Assembly (NCBI GenBank): GCA_030839105.1
Contig: JAUZEI010000369.1
Coordinates: 1 to 6,462 of the forward strand
Length of the DNA stretch: 6,462 nucleotides
DNA from: Actinomycetota bacterium
Lineage (GTDB): Bacteria > Actinomycetota > Acidimicrobiia > IMCC26256 > PALSA-610
Direction of reading: 5' to 3'
Below the pieces are notes generated by a model. It had not been told where the DNA came from. It did no database searches and worked only from the letters and a program-made list of their open reading frames with translations. The position numbers were made by a program, and so were the translations under genes. Positions 1-4,931 of the stretch are shown one piece after another; the stretch's first letter is position 1; each line of letters begins with the position of its first letter.

Positions 1-535
1 GTCGGCGAGCGGATTCGGCCGGCTGCTGCGCGACCATCAGAGCGTCCTCACGCGCCTCTCGGGCACCGTGATGCTGTCGATGGCGCTGTTCCTGCTCGGC
101 TCGCTCTTCCTGCGCGCGCCGTGGCTCTACCAGGAGAAGCGTTTTCATCCGCAGCTCGGGCGCTTCGGCAACGCGGCGCCCGCGGTCGCGGGCGTGGCGT
201 TCGGGTTCGGTTGGTCGCCGTGCATCGGACCCATCCTCGGGTCGATTCTCGGCATCGCCGCGAATCAACATCGGTTGTGGGCGGGCGGGACCCTGCTGGC
301 CGTGTACTCACTCGGTCTCGGGCTGCCCTTCCTGCTGTCGGGGCTACTGCTCGGCCGGCTCGGGGGCGCGCTCGGTTGGGTGAAGCGCCACTTCGTCTTC
401 ATCGTCGGTGGCTCGGCCGTGATTATCGGCGCGTTCGGTCTGCTCTTGATGTTCGACCAGCTGTCGCGCCTGAGCGTTCACCTACAGGAATGGCTCACGG
501 ACGCGCACCTGCGCTGGCTCGTCGAGCTCGGATAG
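1..535 (+). CDS. ccdA: Cytochrome c biogenesis protein CcdA (DsbD transmembrane family), 5'-truncated by the window edge
   Basis: CcdA is a polytopic inner-membrane protein that carries reducing equivalents from cytoplasmic thioredoxin across the membrane to extracytoplasmic thiol proteins, mainly for cytochrome c maturation. The reading frame is open from base 2 (first full codon) and gives 177 residues. The diagnostic segment is GFGWSPCIGPILGSIL, with its Cys at about fragment residue 74 (bases 221-223). It matches the second redox-active Pro-Cys membrane helix of the family. About four hydrophobic segments are visible (fragment residues roughly 23-40, 57-88, 96-118 and 125-145), the C-terminal half of a six-helix protein. 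The first Cys-containing helix and the start codon lie left of the window. Fragment residues 41-56 form a basic, aromatic loop (WLYQEKRFHPQLGR). The gene ends 25 bases before the convergent VOC gene. The family call is firm; the electron acceptor cannot be told from here. Confidence 0.9.
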   Translation, partial: SASGFGRLLRDHQSVLTRLSGTVMLSMALFLLGSLFLRAPWLYQEKRFHPQLGRFGNAAPAVAGVAFGFGWSPCIGPILGSILGIAANQHRLWAGGTLLAVYSLGLGLPFLLSGLLLGRLGGALGWVKRHFVFIVGGSAVIIGAFGLLLMFDQLSRLSVHLQEWLTDAHLRWLVELG

Positions 536-560
536 CGCCGGGCGGATTGCGTCTACTCGG

Positions 561-1073
561 TCAGTCTTCCTGCGGCGCGCTCTCGGGCACTTCCATGAGC
601 GGTTGGCGGATCAGCTCGACCTGGATACCGTCGGGATCCTTGAAATAGACGGATTCCTTGATGCCACGGTCGGGACCGATGTAGTCGACGCCGGCGGCGG
701 CGAGTTCGCCCTTCAGCATCTCGAACGTCTCGGGTGTGACCGAGATTGCAATGTGCTGCACTCCGCCGAGGCCCTCGGGCACCGGGACGAGGCCGAGTCC
801 GGGGAAGTCGAAGAACGCGAGCATGTTGCCTGCCCCGATGTCGAAGAAGAAATGCGACGAGCCCTCGTAGTCGCGGTTCTCGAACAGCTCGACGAGCGGG
901 AAGCCGAGCACGTCCTGGTAGAAGCGAATCGTGCGCTCGGGGTCGGCGCAGATCAGCGCGAGGTGGTGGACACCCCCACCGTTGGAGTCGGGCCGCTCGT
1001 CACGCAGGAACTGCGCGCGCAGCTCGGCACGGCGTTGCGAGAGCTTTACGAGATCGCGTTCGAGAGTCGCCAT
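561..1073 (-). CDS. VOC-family (glyoxalase/dioxygenase-fold) metalloprotein
   Basis: This is a 170-residue vicinal-oxygen-chelate protein with two betaalphabetabetabeta half-modules, preceded by a charged helical N-terminus of about 30 residues (MATLERDLVKLSQRRAELR). The N-terminal module starts at GGVHHLALICADPERTIRFY (about residues 33-52) and continues with LGFPLVELFENRDYEGSSHFFFDIG. The second starts at GGVQHIAISV (about 103-112) and ends with YFKDPDGIQVELI (about 143-155). By family pattern the probable metal ligands are His37, His107 and Glu153, with His74 in SHFFFD a candidate fourth. The start chosen is the ATG at 1073-1071. A frame upstream is open to 1388, but it would run through the divergent LLM gene, and the VOC homology begins just after this ATG. 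A weak GAAG lies 8 bases upstream. Family members include glyoxalase I, extradiol dioxygenases and fosfomycin-resistance proteins; the substrate cannot be assigned. The gene is a single unit, divergent from the LLM gene and convergent with ccdA. Confidence 0.88.
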   Translation of the reverse strand: MATLERDLVKLSQRRAELRAQFLRDERPDSNGGGVHHLALICADPERTIRFYQDVLGFPLVELFENRDYEGSSHFFFDIGAGNMLAFFDFPGLGLVPVPEGLGGVQHIAISVTPETFEMLKGELAAAGVDYIGPDRGIKESVYFKDPDGIQVELIRQPLMEVPESAPQED

Positions 1074-1151
1074 GCCTGCATCTTCGCGCGAGGCTCCGTG
1101 GATGAGAACCGTGCGGACGCAGCGGAGCCGCTCTTGCGCAGCGAGGGAGCC
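1074..1151. promoter_or_regulatory. Divergent intergenic region with a 7-bp inverted repeat
   Basis: These 78 bases separate the divergent VOC and LLM genes, so both promoters should lie here or in the facing gene starts. A perfect inverted repeat, GGCTCCG at 1092-1098 and CGGAGCC at 1123-1129, has a 24-base spacer and is centred near 1110. That is a possible dyad operator or mRNA hairpin. I see no good -35/-10 pair and no TANNNT box on either strand. The repeat is directly visible; its regulatory role is inference. Confidence 0.35.
1143..1149 (+). promoter_or_regulatory. Ribosome binding site of the first LLM gene
   Basis: GAGGGAG lies just upstream of the ATG at 1152, with its AGG core about five bases from the start. 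It is the strongest Shine-Dalgarno match in the window. It fixes the start of the LLM gene at 1152, although the same frame stays open upstream to about 603, antisense to the VOC gene. Confidence 0.65.
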
Positions 1152-2060
1152 ATGAGAGTTGGAGTGTCCCTGCGGAGCGCCTATCCGCCGATGGACGTGC
1201 GGGTGGGCGCGCGGTGGATGATCGACCGGGCGCGGGCGGCGGCCGCCGCGGGCCTCGACAGCCTGTTCGTCGGCGACCACCACAACGTCCCCGTCCCGTA
1301 CTACCAGAACGTCCCGATGCTCGGTCGGCTGCTCGCGGAGTGGGACAACCGCCCGGCCGGCGCGCTCTTCCTCCTGCCGCTGTGGCATCCGGTGCTCCTG
1401 GCCGAGCAGATCGGCACACTCGCCGCGATCGCGGACGGGCCGTTCATCCTGCAGTGCGCGGTCGGCGGCGGCGAGGAACAGTTCCGAGTCTTCGACGCGT
1501 CGCTGCGCGATCGGGCCGTCCGTATGGAGGCGAGCCTCGAGATCGTGCAGGCCCTCTGTCGCGGCGAGACGGTGACTGTCGAGGTCGGACCATGGAAGAT
1601 CGATCGAGCCCAGGTCGCGCCGATCCCGCCGGAACCGCTGCAGGTGTGGATCGGGGGGTCGTCGCCCCGCGCGGTCGATCGCGCCGCCCGGCTCGGTGAC
1701 GCGTTCCTCATCGGCCCGGAAGCGACGCCGTCCGAGGTCGTGTCACTCGTGCAGACGTACCGCGACGCGTGTGCCCGCCATGGTCGTGAGCCGGCCCGGA
1801 TCGCGGTCCGGCGCGACGTGCACGCGGCGGCCACCGAGCAGGCCGCCGAAGAGGTCGCCGGACCGATCGTCGCCCGTGGCTACCGCGGCTTCGATCCGAC
1901 CGCGGTCGTGGTGGGCGGACCCGACCGCGTCGCCGACGCGTTCGCGGCGCTCGGGTCTGCAGGCTGCACCGACGTCATCGTGCGCCATCTCGCCGACGAT
2001 CAGGACGCCGTGCTCGGCTCCTTCGAGCAGTTGGGCGTCGTGCGCACGGCTCTGCAATGA
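1152..2060 (+). CDS. LLM class (luciferase-like) flavin-dependent oxidoreductase, probably F420-dependent
   Basis: This 302-residue protein is the usual length for the bacterial-luciferase-like TIM-barrel superfamily, whose members use FMN or coenzyme F420 for hydride transfer or monooxygenation in the cytoplasm. Family landmarks in order are MRVGVSLRSAYPP (strand 1), AAAAGLDSLFVGDHH (about residues 30-44), LPLWHPVLLAEQIGTLAAI (about 75-93), VGGGEEQFRVF (about 104-114), RMEASLEIVQALCRGE (about 124-139), PLQVWIGGSSPRAVDRAARL (about 162-181), and a C-terminal GGPDRVADAFAAL segment (about 255-267) typical of LLM proteins. The start is set by the strong GAGGGAG site and by the homology beginning at once. 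The stop overlaps the RNase D start (ATGA, 2057-2060), implying co-transcription and translational coupling. F420 rather than FMN is inferred from the actinobacterial setting. The substrate is unknown. Confidence 0.88.
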   Translation: MRVGVSLRSAYPPMDVRVGARWMIDRARAAAAAGLDSLFVGDHHNVPVPYYQNVPMLGRLLAEWDNRPAGALFLLPLWHPVLLAEQIGTLAAIADGPFILQCAVGGGEEQFRVFDASLRDRAVRMEASLEIVQALCRGETVTVEVGPWKIDRAQVAPIPPEPLQVWIGGSSPRAVDRAARLGDAFLIGPEATPSEVVSLVQTYRDACARHGREPARIAVRRDVHAAATEQAAEEVAGPIVARGYRGFDPTAVVVGGPDRVADAFAALGSAGCTDVIVRHLADDQDAVLGSFEQLGVVRTALQ

Positions 2061-3277
2061 GCGGCGGACAGAGCCCGTCACCCGCGCCGAAGCCGCTCGC
2101 GGGCGCGAACTCAGGGCAAGCTTGCGCCGTGGAACCCCTCTGGATCGACGATCCCGGCGCGCTCGCCGAGCTCGTCCGGACTCTCGCCGATGAGCCGCGG
2201 TACGCACTGGACACCGAATTTCACGGCGAACGCTCGTATTGGCCCCACCTCGCGCTGATCCAGATCGCGTGGCCCGGCGGGGTCGCGCTCGTCGACCCCC
2301 TCACGGTCGACCCCGCGCCGCTCGGCGCGCTCCTCGCGGGCCCCGGCTGCATGGTCGCCCACGCCGCCGACCAGGACCTGTCGATTCTCGAGCGGGCATG
2401 CGGGTGCGCGCCGTCGAAGCTGTTCGACACCCAGGTCGCGGCCGGCTTCATCGGTATGGGCACGCCGTCACTCGCGGCGACGGTCGAGAAGCTGCTCGGG
2501 ACCCGGCTCACCAAAGGCGACCGGCTCACCGATTGGACACGGCGGCCGTTGCGGCCCGAACAGCGCGTCTACGCCGCGGCCGACGTCGAGTACCTCCTCG
2601 CCCTGCACGACGAGCTCGTGCAACGACTCGAGGCAATGGGCCGGCTCGAATGGGCCACCGACGAATGCGAGGAGCGCCGCCAACGCATCCGCCAGCGGCC
2701 CGATCCCGAGACCGCGTGGTGGCGGATCAAGGGCGCGCGCCAGCTGCGCGGGAGTGGGCGCGGTGTCGCGCAGAAGGTCGGGGCGTGGCGGGAGCAGACC
2801 GCGGAAGCGCTCGACGTCCCGTCGCGCTACGTCCTCTCCGACCTCGCGCTCGCGGGAGTCGTCCAGCGTCCGCCGGGCAGTCGCGACGACCTGGCCGGCA
2901 TTCGCGGCATCGACGGTCGCCTGCGCGAAAACACCGCTCATGAGCTGCTCGCCGCGATCAAGGCCGGACTGGAACTGCCCACGTCGGAGCTGCGCCTGCC
3001 CGAGTCCGACCGGATCGATCGTTCCCTCGCGCCGGCGGTGACCGTCCTGGGCGCCTGGCTCTCGCAGCGCGCGTCGGAGCTCGAGCTCGATCCCGCGCTC
3101 CTCGCGACCCGCGCCGAGCTCACCCAGATGCTGCAGGATCGCCCGAGCCGCCTCGCCTCGGGTTGGCGTACCGACCTCGTGGGCGAGCCGCTCCAGCGGC
3201 TGCTGCGCGGCGAGGCCGCGCTGGTTCTCCGTGACGGTGGCCGCCGCATCGAATTGCAGGACCGGAACGGCGCCTGA
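2057..3277 (+). CDS. rnd: Ribonuclease D-like 3'-5' exonuclease with HRDC domain
   Basis: This is a 406-residue DEDDy-family exoribonuclease; RNase D trims the 3' ends of tRNA precursors and other small RNAs. All exonuclease motifs are visible. Exo I is LDTEFHGERSYWP with Asp52 and Glu54. Exo II is VAHAADQDLSIL with Asp107. Exo III is YAAADVEYLLALHDEL with Tyr172 and Asp176. The typical RNase D stretch LTKGDRLTDWTRRPL (about residues 151-165) comes just before Exo III. Residues about 215-303 (WWRIKGARQL to ELLAAIKAG) form an HRDC nucleic-acid-binding domain. About 320-385 looks like a second helical HRDC-like module, as in E. coli RNase D. The first 24 residues are Ser/Pro/Ala-rich and look non-conserved. 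A GTG at 2129 (just before EPLWIDDP) is an alternative start, but the ATGA overlap with the LLM gene favours 2057 by translational coupling. No strong Shine-Dalgarno site is seen at 2057. The catalytic set is complete, so it should be active. Confidence 0.9.
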   Translation: MSGGQSPSPAPKPLAGANSGQACAVEPLWIDDPGALAELVRTLADEPRYALDTEFHGERSYWPHLALIQIAWPGGVALVDPLTVDPAPLGALLAGPGCMVAHAADQDLSILERACGCAPSKLFDTQVAAGFIGMGTPSLAATVEKLLGTRLTKGDRLTDWTRRPLRPEQRVYAAADVEYLLALHDELVQRLEAMGRLEWATDECEERRQRIRQRPDPETAWWRIKGARQLRGSGRGVAQKVGAWREQTAEALDVPSRYVLSDLALAGVVQRPPGSRDDLAGIRGIDGRLRENTAHELLAAIKAGLELPTSELRLPESDRIDRSLAPAVTVLGAWLSQRASELELDPALLATRAELTQMLQDRPSRLASGWRTDLVGEPLQRLLRGEAALVLRDGGRRIELQDRNGA

Positions 3278-3300
3278 CCCTTCCGGCGCGCGGACGACCC

Positions 3301-3311
3301 GAAGGTAGCGT
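3301..3311 (+). promoter_or_regulatory. Overlapping Shine-Dalgarno-like and -10-like sequence before the second LLM gene
   Basis: GAAGGTAG (3301-3308) is a Shine-Dalgarno-like sequence ending 10 bases before the ATG at 3319. TAGCGT (3306-3311) fits the actinobacterial TANNNT -10 box, with 7 bases between it and the ATG. That spacing would place transcription initiation at or next to the start codon, giving a leaderless mRNA. The two readings are largely exclusive. No -35 hexamer is recognisable. This short site occupies the 41-base gap after RNase D, so gene 6 may have its own promoter. Confidence 0.4.
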
Positions 3312-3318
3312 CGGCCGT

Positions 3319-4080
3319 ATGGCGAAATTCAAAGTCGGAGTCCAGTTTCACCCGCAGGCCACGACCGTCGAGCAGCTCCGGTCGGCTTGGAGCGCAGCCG
3401 ACGCACTCGAGGTCGACAGCATCTGGATCTGGGATCACTTCTATCCCCTGTACGGCGACCCGAAGGCCGCGCACTTCGAGGCCTACACGCTGCTCGCCGC
3501 CATGGCCGCCGACACGGACCACGCCCGGATCGGCGCGCTCGTCACGTGTAACTCGTACCGGAACCCGAACCTGCTCGCCGACATGTCGCGCACAATCGAT
3601 CACATCAGCGGTGGTCGCTTCACGCTGGGCATCGGCTCGGGCTGGTTCGAACGTGACTACGACGAGTACGGCTACGACTTCGGTACCGGCCCGTCACGGT
3701 TGCGGGATCTCGCGCGCGATCTTCCGATCATCATGGACCGGTTCAGCCGCCTCGAGCCGCCGCCCATCGGCCGGCTCCCGATTCTGATCGGTGGCAGCGG
3801 CGAGAAGGTCACGCTGCGCCTGGTCGCGGAGTTCGCGGACGGTTGGAACACATTCGGGCCGCCCGAGAACTTCGCAAAGAAGAATCGGGTACTCGACGAG
3901 TGGTGCGTCCGGCTCGATCGCAAGCCGAGTCAGATCGAACGCACGGTCGGCATCAACGTCACCGAGGTCGACAACTCCCAGGCGTATCTCGACGCGGGCG
4001 CCGAGCACCTGATCGTGATGGTCGGACCGCCGTTCGACCTGGAGCCCGTCCAGCGACTGCTGCGCGCCGCGCGCGACTAG
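3319..4080 (+). CDS. Compact LLM class F420-dependent oxidoreductase
   Basis: This 253-residue luciferase-like TIM-barrel enzyme probably uses coenzyme F420. Landmarks are MAKFKVGVQFHPQ (strand 1), DSIWIWDHFYPLYGDP (about residues 33-48), a long conserved stretch from GALVTCNSYRNPNLLADM through DHISGGRFTLGIGSGW to FERDYDEYGYDF (about 72-121), and LPILIGGSGEKVTLRLVAEF followed by ADGWN (about 153-177). It is some 40-50 residues shorter than most LLM proteins. The segment between PSRLRDLARDLPIIMDRF and PPPIGRLPILIGG lacks the hairpin that usually follows the 'Gly-Glu, Phe-x-Gly-x-x-Tyr' region, and the C-terminus is short. The frame is clean and ends naturally, so this looks like a compact subfamily rather than a broken gene. 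The start is the ATG at 3319, with sequence homology beginning immediately. It shares the family fold with the LLM gene at 1152, but the two are clearly divergent and not a recent duplication. The substrate is unknown. Confidence 0.88.
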   Translation: MAKFKVGVQFHPQATTVEQLRSAWSAADALEVDSIWIWDHFYPLYGDPKAAHFEAYTLLAAMAADTDHARIGALVTCNSYRNPNLLADMSRTIDHISGGRFTLGIGSGWFERDYDEYGYDFGTGPSRLRDLARDLPIIMDRFSRLEPPPIGRLPILIGGSGEKVTLRLVAEFADGWNTFGPPENFAKKNRVLDEWCVRLDRKPSQIERTVGINVTEVDNSQAYLDAGAEHLIVMVGPPFDLEPVQRLLRAARD

Positions 4081-4787
4081 CTCGTCCGTCGGCCGTCCGG
4101 GCAACGACCCGAGTGGTCGTCCTTGCCGTCGTGATCCGCGCCGTCGCCATCGCGGTGATGTCCGTCGGAGTCGTGTCCGTCGGAGTCGTGTCCGTCGGAG
4201 TCGTGTACGTCGGAGTCGTGGTCGTGATCCTCGGAACTGCCACTGTCGCCGTCGCCTTCACCATGACCTCCGTGACCCGCAGTCACTGGTGGCACTGACG
4301 TCGGCGGGGGCCGCCTCGGCGGCGGTGTCGTCGGACCGGGTGTGGTCGTCGGCGGACGGGGCGTTGTGGTCGGAGTTCCCGGTCGGGTGGTCGGAGTTCG
4401 CGGTCGGGTGGTCGGGGTCGTCGTCGTCGGTGCCGCCGTCGTCGGCGGCTGGGGCTCGACCGTCCGGACGAGCAGGGTCGCCGGCGTCCGCTCGACCGGA
4501 GGCCCGGCGCTGATCGTGGCGGCCGGCGCGGACGGAATCGACGCGGCCGCGGGTTTGCGCGGCCGGGAAGCGCTCGTGCGGGGGCGGGGCGTCTCGACCG
4601 GAGCGGCGGCCACCGTCGGGGGTTCGCCTCCGGTTCCGAGGAACGGTCCCAACGCCGTCTGCGCTCGCAGACGGGGGCCGTTTCCGTCGGCCACCGCCAT
4701 CAGGGCGAGCGCGACCACGAGCGCGCAGACCGAAACCACCAATGTGACGACCCGTCGAAGGCGACGGTCGAACTCCCCCTGGTCCAC
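4077..4787 (-). CDS. Hypothetical single-pass membrane protein with Pro/Thr-rich stalk and His/Asp-rich repeat tail
   Basis: I do not recognise a family. From the GTG at 4787-4785 it has 236 residues. A short charged cytoplasmic N-terminus (MDQGEFDRRLRR) is followed by one hydrophobic helix (about residues 13-33), a Pro/Ala/Ser/Thr-rich region (about 56-110), and a Thr/Pro stalk of near-heptads such as TPTTRPR and TPTTRPG (about 115-165). The C-terminal acidic tail (about 172-225) contains tandem HDSDG units, with about eleven His and some eighteen Asp. The topology suggests an extracytoplasmic stalk, perhaps glycosylated or wall-spanning, presenting a tail able to bind divalent metals; that is inference. 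GTG is preferred because GGAG lies 7 bases upstream; the frame also opens at a TTG at 4820 with poorer signals. Low-complexity composition makes frame assignment less certain than for other genes, but the charged-then-hydrophobic N-terminus and uninterrupted frame support this strand. Its stop overlaps that of the convergent LLM gene. Confidence 0.68.
   Translation of the reverse strand: MDQGEFDRRLRRVVTLVVSVCALVVALALMAVADGNGPRLRAQTALGPFLGTGGEPPTVAAAPVETPRPRTSASRPRKPAAASIPSAPAATISAGPPVERTPATLLVRTVEPQPPTTAAPTTTTPTTRPRTPTTRPGTPTTTPRPPTTTPGPTTPPPRRPPPTSVPPVTAGHGGHGEGDGDSGSSEDHDHDSDVHDSDGHDSDGHDSDGHHRDGDGADHDGKDDHSGRCPDGRRTS
4161..4220 (-). repeat. Four tandem 15-bp units encoding HDSDG
   Basis: Four consecutive 15-base units (plus-strand TCCGTCGGAGTCGTG) lie at 4161-4175, 4176-4190, 4191-4205 and 4206-4220. 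The first three are identical and the fourth differs by one base (TACGTCGGAGTCGTG). Read on the minus strand they encode Asp/Ser/His/Gly pentapeptides in the tail of the membrane protein. The unit is a multiple of three, so copy-number change would keep the frame. The near identity at DNA level suggests recent expansion. Confidence 0.9.
4366..4407 (-). repeat. Two tandem 21-bp units encoding the Thr/Pro stalk
   Basis: Two 21-base units, each beginning GTGGTCGGAGTTC on the plus strand, occupy 4366-4386 and 4387-4407 and differ at one base. A degenerate third copy begins at 4408. On the minus strand they encode heptads of the TPTTRPG type. The length is again a multiple of three. Confidence 0.8.
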
Positions 4788-4794
4788 AGCAGCG

Positions 4795-4798
4795 CTCC
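4795..4798 (-). promoter_or_regulatory. Ribosome binding site deciding the GTG start of the membrane protein
   Basis: On the minus strand GGAG lies 7 bases before the GTG at 4787. It favours this start over the TTG at 4820, whose upstream sequence has no equally well-spaced purine run. A second purine run, GGGGAG (4801-4806), is slightly too far away. Confidence 0.45.
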
Positions 4799-4915
4799 GA
4801 CTCCCCGCCCGGGAAGCCAATCTGGTTCCGCGCCCTGTTTCGGCACCCGCGCCGACGACCTTGAGCGGAATCGGACGGTTTTCCGGATGCTGTCGTACGA
4901 AATCCGAAGGGCCGA

Positions 4916-4929
4916 GCCCGCAGGCGGGC
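4916..4929 (-). terminator. Weak GC hairpin after the acyl-CoA dehydrogenase stop
   Basis: GCCCGC and GCGGGC form a six-base perfect inverted repeat with a two-base centre (realistically a five-base stem with a four-base loop), starting two bases past the stop codon at 4932-4934. There is no T-tract on the minus strand after it, so it is at best a weak terminator or mRNA-end stabiliser. In such GC-rich DNA a chance hairpin of this size is possible. Confidence 0.25.
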
Positions 4930-4931
4930 CG

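Larger units (their letters stand above)
4788..4931. other. Intergenic region between the membrane-protein gene and the acyl-CoA dehydrogenase gene
   Basis: These 144 bases form the largest non-coding stretch in the window. They should hold the 3' end signals of the acyl-CoA dehydrogenase operon and the promoter of the membrane-protein gene, both on the minus strand. I see one small GC-rich hairpin (4916-4929) and a run of slightly lower GC around 4870-4905, but no convincing promoter boxes and no RNA gene. Confidence 0.5.

Noticed and set aside
536..560. Terminator between convergent ccdA and the VOC gene
   Set aside because: The 25 bases contain no stem-loop of useful length and no T-tract on either strand.
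603..1151. Upstream extension of the first LLM reading frame (open from about 603)
   Set aside because: It runs antisense through the VOC gene, and luciferase-like homology begins exactly at ATG 1152, just after a strong ribosome binding site. The upstream part is a GC-rich shadow frame.
1074..1388. N-terminal extension of the VOC frame to 1388
   Set aside because: It would overlap the start of the LLM gene by over 200 bases, and the translated extension is Arg/Pro-rich with no family similarity. The VOC protein begins sensibly at 1073.
3077..3088. 12-base palindrome GAGCTCGAGCTC inside the RNase D gene
   Set aside because: It encodes Glu-Leu-Glu-Leu with the preferred GAG/GAGCTC codons in a GC-rich gene. 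There is no sign of a site beyond codon choice.
4161..4220. Tandem repeat as a CRISPR array or regulatory iteron
   Set aside because: The 15-base units are directly contiguous with no spacers, lie within a coding frame and are multiples of three. They are a coding minisatellite.
3843..4298. Plus-strand frame ending in a very hydrophobic Val-rich segment over the 15-bp repeats
   Set aside because: It looks like a membrane segment only because it is the complement of the HDSDG repeats. It overlaps the LLM coding region out of frame and has no start signal of its own.
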